A stretch of 19,665 nt of DNA from the NCBI GenBank assembly GCA_029939875.1, contig JAOZSC010000006.1, positions 1 to 19,665 of the forward strand. Direction: 5' to 3'. The notes under the pieces were generated by a model, which had not been told where the DNA came from, did no database searches, and saw nothing but the letters and a program-made list of their open reading frames with translations. The stretch is from Desulfobacterales bacterium. Its GTDB lineage: Bacteria; Desulfobacterota; Desulfobacteria; Desulfobacterales; JAFDCJ01. This document shows, in pieces, positions 1 through 7,169 of the stretch (within the stretch, counting starts at the first letter, position 1; each line of letters begins with the position of its first letter). Made by a program: the position numbers and the translations under genes.

Positions 1-262
1 AGGTCACGGGTTGCAAAAGCCATTTTTGCAATGCCCTTTCTCCAGATTCCGTAATTTTATAAACCCGACGGTCGGGGCGGCGCTCCTGATGTTCCGGGTG
101 GGATATGACCAGCCCGTCTTCTTCCAACTTTTTAAGAGTCGTATAAATTTGGCTTTGCTTAGCATGCCAGAAATGACCGGTTGACTTATCCATTGTCTGT
201 TTGATTTCATACCCGGTTTTCGATTCATAGTTCAGAAAACCAAGTAGCGCGTATTTAAGCAT
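1..262 (-). CDS. PadR-family transcriptional regulator (C-terminus cut by window edge)
   Basis: A reading frame starts at the ATG at 262-260 and stays open for 87 codons to the window edge. The protein begins MLKYALLGFLNYESKTGYEI and contains QIYTTLKKLEEDGLV and RRPDRRVYKITESGE, the recognition-helix and wing pattern of the PadR winged helix-turn-helix family. These proteins bind DNA as dimers, often repress their own or a neighbouring gene and release on binding a ligand; the ligand here is unknown. An AAAGG motif sits 8 bases upstream of the ATG. A sigma70-type promoter and an overlapping palindrome lie just upstream, which suggests autoregulation. Only the DNA-binding half is visible; PadR proteins usually continue for another 20-100 residues as a dimerisation helix or domain. 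Confidence 0.88.
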   Translation of the reverse strand, partial: MLKYALLGFLNYESKTGYEIKQTMDKSTGHFWHAKQSQIYTTLKKLEEDGLVISHPEHQERRPDRRVYKITESGERALQKWLLQPVT

Positions 263-288
263 ACTGATGCCTTTCCGTAAATATTTTT

Positions 289-308
289 ATATATAATTTT
301 TTATATAT
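289..308. promoter_or_regulatory. Palindrome overlapping the padR-type promoter, candidate operator
   Basis: Perfect 8-bp inverted repeat ATATATAA - TTTT - TTATATAT. It overlaps the -10 box of the predicted promoter of the PadR-type gene, the position expected of an autoregulatory operator. Very AT-rich DNA produces such palindromes by chance more easily, so confidence is moderate. Confidence 0.4.
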
Positions 309-333
309 TAAAACATACTTATTCAACTGTCAA
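305..333 (-). promoter_or_regulatory. Sigma70-type promoter for the PadR-type gene
   Basis: On the minus strand TTGACA (333-328), a 17-base spacer and TAATAT (310-305) match the consensus closely. The start codon is about 43 bases downstream of the -10 box. Confidence 0.65.
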
Positions 334-462
334 GCTAATTTTTCCTGGTTTTAGACGGAAGGGGTTGGTGAAAAGGCTTGTGAAGCGAGAAAATCGTCTT
401 TTTACGGGTTCATCACAACTTGCAAGTTAAAAAAAATCCCCCGTAACTGGAGCAACAAAATT

Positions 463-502
463 AAAAAGCCGGACGGGTTATGATTAACCCATCCGGCTTT
501 TT
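463..502 (-). terminator. Rho-independent terminator after nfnB
   Basis: A stem of 18 pairs with one C-A mismatch (463-480 with 485-502) closes a TGAT loop. The GC-rich core GCCGGA/TCCGGC is flanked by A and T runs on both sides, so it could act in both directions. On the minus strand the stem is followed by TTTTTAATTTTG and lies about 90 bases past the nfnB stop codon. The rest of 334-592 shows no gene. Confidence 0.9.
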
Positions 503-592
503 TAAAGTCAAAAACACTCACCCTTGTGCGGTGTGCCATGCCTTCCGTGCCATCGATACGCCAGAGCGCAACGACCGCCGGTGCCTTATTTT

Positions 593-2014
593 CTACCACC
601 CCCGCATCAGATACTCATGGATAGAGTCGGCGGCCTTGCGGGCGGCGCCCATGGCCAGAATCACGGTGGCCGCCCCGGTGACGATGTCCCCGCCGGCCCA
701 GACGCCTTTTTTGAATGTCTTGCCGGTTTCCAGGTCCGCCTCGATGTAGCCCCACTTGCTCAATTTCAAATCCGGGGTGGACTCCGTCAGCAGGGGATTG
801 GCGCCCGATCCCACGGCCACGATGCACAGATCGCAATCCAGTTCAAATTCCGAACTCTCAATGGCCACCGGGCGGCGGCGACCCGACTCATCGGGTTCTC
901 CCAGTTCCATTTTCAAACATTCCATGCCGCGCAGCCGTCCCTTGTCATCGCCCAGATAGCGGGTGGGGTTGGTCAACAGAAAAAACTCGATCCCCTCCTG
1001 CTCGGCATGGTGAATTTCCGCGGTTCTTGCCGGCATCTCCTGGCGGGAGCGGCGGTAGACGATGCGCACTTTATCCGCACCCAGCCGCATGGCCGTGCGA
1101 GCAGAATCCATGGCCACGTTGCCCGCCCCCAGCACCACCACATTTTTGCCGTGGGGAATCGGGGTGTCCACTTCGGGAAACAGGTAGGCCTTCATCAAGT
1201 TGGCACGGGTCAGGTACTCGTTGGCGGAAAGAATGCCAATCAGGTTTTCGCCCGGAATATTCATAAAACGCGGCAGACCGGCGCCCACCCCGATGTAAAT
1301 GGCATCGTAGCCTTCGTCAAACAGTTCATCCAGAGATACGGTCCTGCCTACCACGGCATTGCACTCGACTTTTACGCCCAGCCGTTCCAGAAAATTAACC
1401 TCCTGGGCGACAATGGCTTTGGGCAGCCTGAACTCCGGAATACCGTACACCAGCACACCACCGGATTTGTGAAAGGCTTCCAGCACGGTGACATCGTGGC
1501 CCTTGACGATCAGGTCGCCGGCGACGGTCAGACCCGAGGGGCCCGATCCGACCACCGCGACTTTTTTACCGGTCGGTTCGGCTGTCGGCGGCAGCGCTCC
1601 GGTGCCGTTTTCTCTTTCCCAGTCGGCCGCAAAGCGCTCCAGGTTGCCGATGGCCACCGGTTCGTCCTTTTTGCCGACAATACAACGACCCTCACACTGA
1701 ATTTCCTGGGGGCAGACACGGCCGCACACCGCCGGCAGGCTGTTTTTCTGCCAGATATGCCGGATGGCCTCGGTAAACTTTTCCTCTTTGATGAGGCTGA
1801 TAAAACCCGGGATGTCGACCCCCACGGGACAGCCATCAACACAGCGGGGGTTTTTGCACTGCAGGCACCGCTGGGCCTCTCTTACGGCCATCTCCTGTGT
1901 GTAGCCCAGGGGAACCTCCATGAAATTTCGGGCCCGAACCTCCGGTTCCTGTTCGGGCATTGCGCCTCTGGGTATTTTTTCTTTTTTCACTTTTTTGGTT
2001 GCTTCCTTCGCCAT
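593..2014 (-). CDS. nfnB: NfnB-type large subunit (GltD-like iron-sulfur flavoprotein)
   Basis: A 473-residue GltD-type oxidoreductase. The N-terminal iron-sulfur region has cysteines 50, 53, 58, 62 and 97, 101, 107, 111. An FAD-binding GSGPSG follows at 156-161, then a second dinucleotide fold with VVVLGAGNVAMD and a C-terminal GGD motif (WAGGDIVTGAATVI). The gene follows an NfnA-like gene, so I read it as the NADP(H)-binding subunit of NADH-dependent reduced ferredoxin:NADP oxidoreductase (also called SudA), a cytoplasmic flavin-based electron-bifurcating enzyme. Glutamate synthase small subunit is the usual automatic name, but no large glutamate synthase gene is visible. The ATG at 2014 is preferred because GGGGGAGG lies 5 bases upstream; an in-frame ATG at 2095 would add 27 atypical residues. 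Confidence 0.88.
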   Translation of the reverse strand: MAKEATKKVKKEKIPRGAMPEQEPEVRARNFMEVPLGYTQEMAVREAQRCLQCKNPRCVDGCPVGVDIPGFISLIKEEKFTEAIRHIWQKNSLPAVCGRVCPQEIQCEGRCIVGKKDEPVAIGNLERFAADWERENGTGALPPTAEPTGKKVAVVGSGPSGLTVAGDLIVKGHDVTVLEAFHKSGGVLVYGIPEFRLPKAIVAQEVNFLERLGVKVECNAVVGRTVSLDELFDEGYDAIYIGVGAGLPRFMNIPGENLIGILSANEYLTRANLMKAYLFPEVDTPIPHGKNVVVLGAGNVAMDSARTAMRLGADKVRIVYRRSRQEMPARTAEIHHAEQEGIEFFLLTNPTRYLGDDKGRLRGMECLKMELGEPDESGRRRPVAIESSEFELDCDLCIVAVGSGANPLLTESTPDLKLSKWGYIEADLETGKTFKKGVWAGGDIVTGAATVILAMGAARKAADSIHEYLMRGW

Positions 2015-2104
2015 AAAATCCTCCCCCGGCAATCCGAATGTCACCACTGCATCAAAATACCGTACCTGACCAATTAAAAAAAATGCTGCCTTCAATAATT
2101 AGAC

Positions 2105-2140
2105 ATAAAACGGGGCTCCGGCCGGGTGCCGGCCGACCCG
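2105..2140 (-). terminator. Intercistronic hairpin between nfnA and nfnB, weak terminator-like
   Basis: CGGCCG (2119-2124) pairs with CGGCCG (2130-2135) around a 5-base loop, and CGGG (2111-2114) pairs with CCCG (2137-2140) below it. On the minus strand the stem is followed by TTTTATGTCT. It begins 1 base after the nfnA stop codon and may lower nfnB expression or protect the nfnA mRNA end. The U tract is too short to call it a full terminator. Confidence 0.35.
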
Positions 2141-2141
2141 T

Positions 2142-2972
2142 CTATTCTTCCAGCATACAAAACTCGTTGTAGCACTTCTTTTCATCTTCACAATATGCCT
2201 GCAGCCGGGTCATGAGTTCATCGTAGTCCACCTGATGCCCGTCAAATTCAGGTCCGTCCACGCAGGCGAATTTGGTCTGCCCGCCGATGGTTACGCGGCA
2301 CCCACCGCACATCCCGGTGCCATCCACCATGATGGGATTGAGACTGACCATCGTCGGCACGTTGTATTCTTTGGTAATCAGGGACACGAATTTCATCATC
2401 GGCACCGGCCCGATGGCAACCGCCTGGTCGACCTTTCCGGCCTCCAGTATTTCTTTGAGCACTTCGGTGACGAACCCGTGGTGCCCGTAAGAGCCGTCAT
2501 CGGTGCAAATCCGCAGCTCATTTGAAGCGGCTTTCATCTGATCTTCCAGTATGAGCAGATCCTTGCTGCGTGCCCCGACAATGCTGATCACATGGTTGCC
2601 GACTTCTTTCAGGGCCCGGGTAATGGGATGTAAAACAGCAATCCCCGTGCCCCCGCCCACACAGACGACGGTGCCCACCTTTTCGATGTGGGTCGCCTTG
2701 CCCAGGGGGCCAATCACGTCCTGGTAGCCGCCGCCGATCTGAAGCGTTTTAAATAGGGCCGTGGACTTACCGACCACCATGTAAATCACCGTAATGGTCC
2801 CTTTCTGCGGATCCGTGTCCGCCATGGTCAACGGGATCCGTTCGCCGTCCTCATTGGCCTTCAGGATGACAAACTGACCGGGCCTGGCCTTGGCCGCAAT
2901 TTTGGGCGCTTCAATCTCATTGAGAATCACATTTCCCTCGGACATTTCTTCACGTTTGACAATTTTAAACAT
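2142..2972 (-). CDS. nfnA: NfnA-type small subunit (ferredoxin-NADP reductase-like, FAD and [2Fe-2S])
   Basis: A 276-residue protein of the dihydroorotate dehydrogenase electron-transfer / ferredoxin-NADP reductase family. An FAD-binding RIPLTMAD segment lies near residues 45-52 and a nucleotide-binding VCVGGGTGIAVLHP near 104-117. The C-terminal [2Fe-2S] segment DGTGMCGGCRV...FACVDGP has cysteines 222, 225 and 237, with Asp217 nearby as a possible fourth ligand. In NfnAB this subunit binds NAD(H) and the bifurcating partner binds NADP(H) and ferredoxin. It acts in the cytoplasm. The ATG at 2972 is preceded by GGGAGG at 6 bases. It is the first gene of a two-gene operon with nfnB, about 127 bases apart. 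Sulfide dehydrogenase beta subunit (SudB) is the alternative name for the same family. Confidence 0.9.
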   Translation of the reverse strand: MFKIVKREEMSEGNVILNEIEAPKIAAKARPGQFVILKANEDGERIPLTMADTDPQKGTITVIYMVVGKSTALFKTLQIGGGYQDVIGPLGKATHIEKVGTVVCVGGGTGIAVLHPITRALKEVGNHVISIVGARSKDLLILEDQMKAASNELRICTDDGSYGHHGFVTEVLKEILEAGKVDQAVAIGPVPMMKFVSLITKEYNVPTMVSLNPIMVDGTGMCGGCRVTIGGQTKFACVDGPEFDGHQVDYDELMTRLQAYCEDEKKCYNEFCMLEE

Positions 2973-3060
2973 TTAAAACCTCCCGGCCATTATCGAGATG
3001 AGTATTCAACCCGCCGCCCGCCGCGCTCAAACCCCGCGAAAGCCGTTAAATAAAGAGATA

Positions 3061-3090
3061 AGTATAGACAAAAAGCTTTTAATAAATCAA
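3061..3090 (-). promoter_or_regulatory. Candidate promoter for nfnA-nfnB
   Basis: On the minus strand TTGATT (3090-3085), an 18-base spacer and TATACT (3066-3061). The nfnA start codon is about 90 bases downstream. It lies back to back with a candidate tatD promoter. Confidence 0.45.
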
Positions 3091-3099
3091 GGCAAATTA

Positions 3100-3128
3100 T
3101 TGATATTTTTCAGCGACGGTGATAAATA
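3100..3128 (+). promoter_or_regulatory. Candidate promoter for tatD
   Basis: TTGATA (3100-3105), a 17-base spacer and TAAATA (3123-3128). Transcription would begin near 3135 and the leader would include the whole dispersed element at 3140-3191. Confidence 0.4.
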
Positions 3129-3139
3129 CCCAACCAGGA

Positions 3140-3191
3140 GCGCAACCAAAATATATATTGCGCGGGATGACCGCAACTTTTTGAGAACTTA
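3140..3191 (+). repeat. Dispersed element, copy 1 (upstream of tatD)
   Basis: This 52-base stretch matches 8256-8307 at 44 of 52 positions without gaps. The exact core covers ACCGCAACTTTTTGAGAA (3170-3187). It ends 29 bases before the likely tatD ATG, and the second copy ends 28 bases before the rlmL ATG. It lacks coding potential. The role is unknown: a mobile non-coding repeat or a leader-RNA element. Confidence 0.75.
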
Positions 3192-3220
3192 GCTCGCAAC
3201 CACACCATTATGTGAAATTA

Positions 3221-4000
3221 ATGCAAATTTTTGATAGCCATTGCCATCTTGACGATCCAGCCTTTGACAGGGACCGGGCGGGAGTGATTGAAAGCGCGCG
3301 CACAGCCGGTGTCATTCGCCTGATGACCATTGGGGTCACCCCCGAAACATCGGCCCAGGCGGTGATGCTGGCAGACGAATATCCCGAAGTTTATGCATCG
3401 GTTGGGATTCATCCCCATGATGCCAAAACATGCAGTGCCCCCGCCCTTGAGCAGCTGGTCCAGCTTACAAAAAACCCGAAGGTCTGCGCCTGGGGTGAAA
3501 TCGGACTGGATTTTAACCGCATGTATTCCCCGCAGGAACAACAGGAGCACTGGTTTATAAAACAGCTGGAGTTGGCCGCCGGGCTTGCGCTGCCCCTGAT
3601 CTTCCATGAGCGCGACAGCAACGGCCGGTTTCTTGAAATCCTGACCCACCACGGCCCGCCGGCCTTCAAAGGGGTGGTCCACTGCTTCAGTGGCACTCAA
3701 AAAGAACTGGAACAGTACCTGGAACTGGGGCTTCACATCGGCATTACCGGTATTATCACCTTGCAGTCCCGCGGCGCCCAACTGCGCCAATTGGTCAGCC
3801 TTGTACCGGCAGAGCGCCTGCTGGTGGAAACCGACGCCCCTTACCTGACCCCGGCTCCTGAAAAAAACCGCACCCGCCGCAACGAACCTGCCTTTGTCAA
3901 AGCGGTACTGCTCAAACTGGCCGAAGTGCGAAAAGAGGACCCGGAAAAACTGGCACGGATTGTCTGGGAAAATACCAACCGATTGTACAGTATAAATTAG
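3221..4000 (+). CDS. tatD: TatD-family metal-dependent DNase
   Basis: A TatD-family hydrolase of normal length (259 residues from 3221). TatD proteins are cytoplasmic metal-dependent nucleases of the amidohydrolase-like TIM-barrel fold, linked to DNA repair and quality control. All expected metal ligands are visible (numbered from a GTG at 3212): H10 and H12 in DSHCHLD, E96 in GEIGLDF, H132 in FHERD, H157 in VHCFSG and D208 in ETDAPYL. The ATG at 3221 gives the usual short N-terminus before DSHCHL; an in-frame GTG at 3212 adds three residues. Neither start has a clear Shine-Dalgarno sequence, which is unusual in this window. The gene stands alone and converges with the VWA gene. Despite the name it is not part of the Tat translocase. 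Confidence 0.93.
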   Translation: MQIFDSHCHLDDPAFDRDRAGVIESARTAGVIRLMTIGVTPETSAQAVMLADEYPEVYASVGIHPHDAKTCSAPALEQLVQLTKNPKVCAWGEIGLDFNRMYSPQEQQEHWFIKQLELAAGLALPLIFHERDSNGRFLEILTHHGPPAFKGVVHCFSGTQKELEQYLELGLHIGITGIITLQSRGAQLRQLVSLVPAERLLVETDAPYLTPAPEKNRTRRNEPAFVKAVLLKLAEVRKEDPEKLARIVWENTNRLYSIN

Positions 4001-4146
4001 CCGGGCGCACCAGATCTGCACCGACAATTTTTTGGCCAAACAGGACTGTCGCGCCAGGGCTTTAACAAAGACGCGTCGCTCGGCCAAAAGGTCCGTGTGG
4101 GTCTGTGGCTAATTATTGATTTCAAATACTTTGTCGAAGCTGTATT

Positions 4147-5337
4147 CTATTTCTGCATTAAATGAGCCACCGCCTTCTCCAGCCCATCAATGCTCAATTC
4201 AAACATGGGAAAAATTTCGCGGATCATGCTGATGGTGCGGGTGTAGTGCCACATGGATGACGGCACCGGGTTTAACCAGGCGCAATGGGGGAAAGTTTTC
4301 GCAACAAACTTAAGGCATTCGATACTGGGGAAACCGCTGCGCGCTTCCAGATGGATGGATCCGTCGGCGGCCATCAGTTCATAAGGCGCCATGCTGGCGT
4401 CGCCCACAATGATAAACCGGGTTTGCGAATCGCGACGCACAAGTTGTTCAATGCGCTGGGGCTTTTTATACCGGGCCGGGTCCTGCCAGAGGGTGGAATA
4501 AATGGTGTTGTGGAAAAAATAGGTCTTTACATCCTTGAACTGGGCCCGGGCGTAATCAAAAAGGGTTTGGACCACTGACACATAGGGTTCCATGGACCAG
4601 CCACCGTTGTCGATGGCCAGAATCACTTTCAGCCGATCTTTCAGGTCCCTGTCAAAGACAATCTCGATCTCCCCGGCGTTTTTCATGGTCTGATAAATTG
4701 TATCGTCGATATTAATCTGGTCCTTGGGACCTGTCGGGATCATGTTGCGCAGTCTTTTTAAAGCTTCTCCGACCAGCGCCTGGGTCAGCGGCCCATCTTG
4801 GGAATAATCCTTATAACGCCGGTCAAGGGCTACTTTTACAGCTGACTTGTTTCTGGACATACCCCCCACTCGCATCCCCCCGGGATGATACCCTGAATGG
4901 CCCACCGGCGAATACCCGCCGGTGCCGATCCACCTGGAACCGCCATGATGCGCCTCGGTCTGTTCTTTCAGGCGTTCCTTAAAATAATCGATCAGCTCCT
5001 CGGGGGACAGTTTGCTCAGGGCCGACTCGTCGGTACCCATCATTTTTGAAAGCTCGCGGGGGTTTTGCAACCAGGCGTCCAGCATCATTTTCGCCATTTC
5101 ATCCAGCTCAAGGCCTTCGTAATCGGGCAGTTCAGCGCCCTGGAAATGATGGGCGAACACCTGGTCAAAAAGATCAAAGTAACGCTCACTTTTGACCAGT
5201 ACCGTGCGTGAAGCCGTGTAAAAATCATCCAGCCCGGTGACCAGTCCGACGGCCATCGCCTTTTGCAGGGTTAAAAAAGACGTGGGGCTGACCGGGACTC
5301 CGACTTCTTTTAATTTATAGAAAAAATCGACAAACAT
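4147..5337 (-). CDS. CoxE-like von Willebrand factor A domain protein
   Basis: A 396-residue soluble protein. The N-terminal helical half is followed by a Gly/His-rich linker (about residues 130-165, with GGSRWIGTGGYSPVGHSG) and a C-terminal VWA domain. The metal-site strand reads AIDNGGWSM with Asp243; the canonical MIDAS is DxSxS, and here the first serine position is glycine, so metal binding is altered. Proteins of this kind (CoxE-like, COG3825-type) usually lie beside a MoxR-type AAA ATPase, as here, and the pair is thought to act as a chaperone or metal-insertion machine; the client is unknown. It is downstream of the MoxR gene on the same strand, separated by 152 bases that contain inverted 9-bp arrays. 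The ATG at 5337 has only a weak GAAG upstream. No signal peptide or membrane segment is seen. Confidence 0.82.
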   Translation of the reverse strand: MFVDFFYKLKEVGVPVSPTSFLTLQKAMAVGLVTGLDDFYTASRTVLVKSERYFDLFDQVFAHHFQGAELPDYEGLELDEMAKMMLDAWLQNPRELSKMMGTDESALSKLSPEELIDYFKERLKEQTEAHHGGSRWIGTGGYSPVGHSGYHPGGMRVGGMSRNKSAVKVALDRRYKDYSQDGPLTQALVGEALKRLRNMIPTGPKDQINIDDTIYQTMKNAGEIEIVFDRDLKDRLKVILAIDNGGWSMEPYVSVVQTLFDYARAQFKDVKTYFFHNTIYSTLWQDPARYKKPQRIEQLVRRDSQTRFIIVGDASMAPYELMAADGSIHLEARSGFPSIECLKFVAKTFPHCAWLNPVPSSMWHYTRTISMIREIFPMFELSIDGLEKAVAHLMQK

Positions 5338-5350
5338 CGTTAAAGCTTCA

Positions 5351-5395
5351 CTGATTTGGTTGATTAGGTTGACTATGTTGATTGCGTTGAGTAAG
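5351..5395 (+). repeat. 9-bp tandem array A, five units
   Basis: Five consecutive degenerate 9-base units (CTGATTTGG, TTGATTAGG, TTGACTATG, TTGATTGCG, TTGAGTAAG). It lies in the spacer between the MoxR and VWA genes and is followed, 52 bases on, by a similar array in opposite orientation. Confidence 0.7.
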
Positions 5396-5447
5396 GGCTG
5401 GTTGATCAGATGGATCCGTTTAATGTTAATGGTAGAATTCCTTTAAC

Positions 5448-5483
5448 CAATTCAACTTATTAAACTTAATCAACTCAACCAAC
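5448..5483 (-). repeat. 9-bp tandem array B, four units, inverted relative to array A
   Basis: Read on the minus strand the units are TTGGTTGAG, TTGATTAAG, TTTAATAAG and TTGAATTGG. It begins only 6 bases past the end of the MoxR gene. With array A it makes a long imperfect inverted repeat that could fold in the MoxR-VWA transcript. Confidence 0.65.
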
Positions 5484-5489
5484 CATCTA

Positions 5490-6344
5490 TTAGTACGCCC
5501 GCCTGCCGGTGCCCATTGCCTGGGCGCGCTGCAGATCCTGGCTTCTTTTGAACAACACCCCCAGATACGGCACGTCGCCTTTGGCCAGCTGTTTCGGCTT
5601 GAAATCGGGGTCGGTTCTTAAGGCTCTGATCCAGTTGAGCAACTCCCGGGTGGCAGGTTTTTTTTCGATGGCATCCAGATCGCGCAAGCGATAAAAGGCC
5701 GCCACGGATTGTTGCATGAGATCCGTATCGATATCGGGGAAATGAACAGCGATGATCCGGCGCATCATCTCCGGGTCGGGAAAGGCAATATGGTGGAAAT
5801 TGCACCTGCCCAGGAAAGGATCCGACAGGTTTTTCTTGGAGTTTGACGTAATGATGATCACCGGGCGAGATTTGGCTTTAAGGGTTTTGTCAATTTCGAT
5901 GATATCAAACTCCATCTGGTCCAGCACATCGAGCATGTCATCCTGAAAATCCGTGTCTGCCTTGTCGATTTCATCGATTAAAAGCACGGTGCGGCGGTCG
6001 GCCGTGAAGCTCTGGCCGATTTTACCCATTTTAATGTAGTCTTCAATATTGCTGACATCCCGGCTGGAATCTCCGAACCGGCTGTCGTTAAGACGCGTCA
6101 GGGTGTCATACTGATACAGCGCATCGATCAACTTCATGCTGGATTTCACGTTGAGCACAATCAGCGGCATTTTTAGATTCTCCGCAATCGCATGGGCCAG
6201 CATGGTTTTGCCGGTCCCCGGTTCTCCCTTGAGCAGCAGAGGCATTTCAAGTGCCATGGTAATGTTGACGATTTTGGCCAGTTCCGCATCCAATACATAG
6301 CGTGTAGCCCCTGAAAACTGTTTTCCTCTGTGATTGTCTGTCAT
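5490..6344 (-). CDS. MoxR-type AAA+ ATPase
   Basis: A 284-residue AAA+ ATPase of the MoxR group. Walker A is GEPGTGKT (40-47), Walker B is LLIDEIDKAD with D124 and E125, sensor 1 is IITSNSKKN, and the arginine-finger region is DPFLGRCNFHHIAFPDP. MoxR ATPases work with VWA proteins to remodel or activate a client complex, often loading a metal cofactor; the partner here is the next gene on the same strand. The start is the ATG at 6344, with GAGG six bases upstream. The protein is slightly shorter than typical MoxR (about 300-330 residues) but has all ATPase motifs. No adjacent client operon is seen, so the function stays open. Confidence 0.87.
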   Translation of the reverse strand: MTDNHRGKQFSGATRYVLDAELAKIVNITMALEMPLLLKGEPGTGKTMLAHAIAENLKMPLIVLNVKSSMKLIDALYQYDTLTRLNDSRFGDSSRDVSNIEDYIKMGKIGQSFTADRRTVLLIDEIDKADTDFQDDMLDVLDQMEFDIIEIDKTLKAKSRPVIIITSNSKKNLSDPFLGRCNFHHIAFPDPEMMRRIIAVHFPDIDTDLMQQSVAAFYRLRDLDAIEKKPATRELLNWIRALRTDPDFKPKQLAKGDVPYLGVLFKRSQDLQRAQAMGTGRRAY

Positions 6345-6418
6345 TTACGACCTCATTTAAAGTTTTCGGTTAAAAAAATGATCCTTTTAAAAATCAACCA
6401 TTATGCCCTTCAACAGGC

Positions 6419-6446
6419 AACGGACAACTGACGACGGACAACCAAC
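6419..6446 (-). repeat. 7-bp tandem array, copy 1
   Basis: Four 7-base units on the plus strand: AACGGAC, AACTGAC, GACGGAC, AACCAAC. A similar array lies at 15437-15464. Both sit in intergenic DNA upstream of leftward genes. The rest of the 397-base gap 6345-6741 contains a CTCAATTGAG palindrome (6460-6469), the promoter at 6630-6658 and no gene that I can support. Confidence 0.6.
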
Positions 6447-6629
6447 CAGTTGCGTTGCACTCAATTGAGGTCATATCGTTACACGATTCTGTCAAAAGTT
6501 AAAATATCCCATCAGCGGTAAAGTTAACACGCCCAAACCTGTTTGGCAAGATGGCGCTGCCTTTCCGTTCAGTGGAACCATGGGTTTTTAAAGCCCCGGA
6601 TAGAAACATTTACCTCCCACCCGAAATGA

Positions 6630-6658
6630 TTGACACGCTACCGGGCTGGTGCTATATT
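6630..6658 (+). promoter_or_regulatory. Sigma70-type promoter for the Cys-rich protein - tatA operon
   Basis: TTGACA (6630-6635), a 17-base spacer and TATATT (6653-6658): a full -35 match and a strong -10. The leader to the GTG at 6742 is about 75 bases. Confidence 0.7.
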
Positions 6659-6741
6659 CAGTCAGCCGGGACATGCCGCAAATTCCGAAGTAGGCGGCTT
6701 CAGTCGGCGAAAAAAATCAGTTTGCACGTTCGGGGTGCCCC

Positions 6742-7161
6742 GTGGCTGACATTATATCATTCGAAAATAAAAAAGACCTTTCCGAGGAAAAAAGATCCGC
6801 CTTAATCAAAAAAAGTAAGGTCCTTGCTGTTCGCAAGGTTCTACAGTGTACCCAGTGCTCATTTAAATGTGAAAAATGCGGCACCCAGATCAGTCGCAAC
6901 ACGGCAGATTCGATCCATCACCGTCATCATCATAAGCGCCGGGTACCTTACAACTTTTGCGAGGGCTGCGCCGAAGAGTATCTGGATTTTATCGCGCGAC
7001 TAAAGGGAGGCGGAGACGCGGATTGCTACTGGCACAATGAGACCTGGCTTGATTCCTGGAAAAAATGGGTTGATTACCAGGCCAGCATTGACAGCTATAT
7101 AAAATCAAAAGAGTTCAAACAGCTTCTAAACGAACTCAAACAAACCAGGCCTGGGGAATAG
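6742..7161 (+). CDS. Hypothetical small cysteine-rich, probably zinc-binding protein
   Basis: A 139-residue soluble protein, not recognised as a named family. A basic N-terminus leads into [11 protein letters not shown] (Cys 36, 39, 43, 46), then a histidine cluster HHRHHHKRR (about 59-67) and a second CEGC pair near residues 73-76. The spacing fits one or two structural zinc sites. The C-terminal half is rich in Trp, Lys and Asp and looks helical. The start is GTG at 6742, as no nearby ATG fits, with a GGGGTG stretch upstream. The stop codon overlaps the AGGAGG of tatA, so the two genes are co-transcribed and probably translationally coupled. A role in protein export is possible from context but not shown. 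Confidence 0.72.
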   Translation: MADIISFENKKDLSEEKRSALIKKSKVLAVRKVLQCTQCSFKCEKCGTQISRNTADSIHHRHHHKRRVPYNFCEGCAEEYLDFIARLKGGGDADCYWHNETWLDSWKKWVDYQASIDSYIKSKEFKQLLNELKQTRPGE

Positions 7162-7169
7162 GAGGAAAC

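Noticed and set aside
4..228. A 74-codon minus-strand frame at the left edge
   Set aside because: A different frame of the same strand encodes a clear PadR winged helix starting at 262.
524..2077. A 517-codon open frame on the plus strand
   Set aside because: It lies opposite the nfnB coding sequence; the protein is rich in His, Gly and Arg with no family motifs, a typical antisense shadow of a GC-rich gene.
2998..3192. A 64-codon plus-strand frame between nfnA and tatD
   Set aside because: It spans two promoter candidates and the dispersed element; composition and start site do not support a gene.
3218..4087. A 289-codon open frame on the minus strand
   Set aside because: It is antisense to tatD, whose metal ligands are all in place on the plus strand.
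6551..6805. An 84-codon plus-strand frame before the Cys-rich gene
   Set aside because: It crosses the strong promoter at 6630-6658 and the next gene's start, has no ribosome binding site and no family match.
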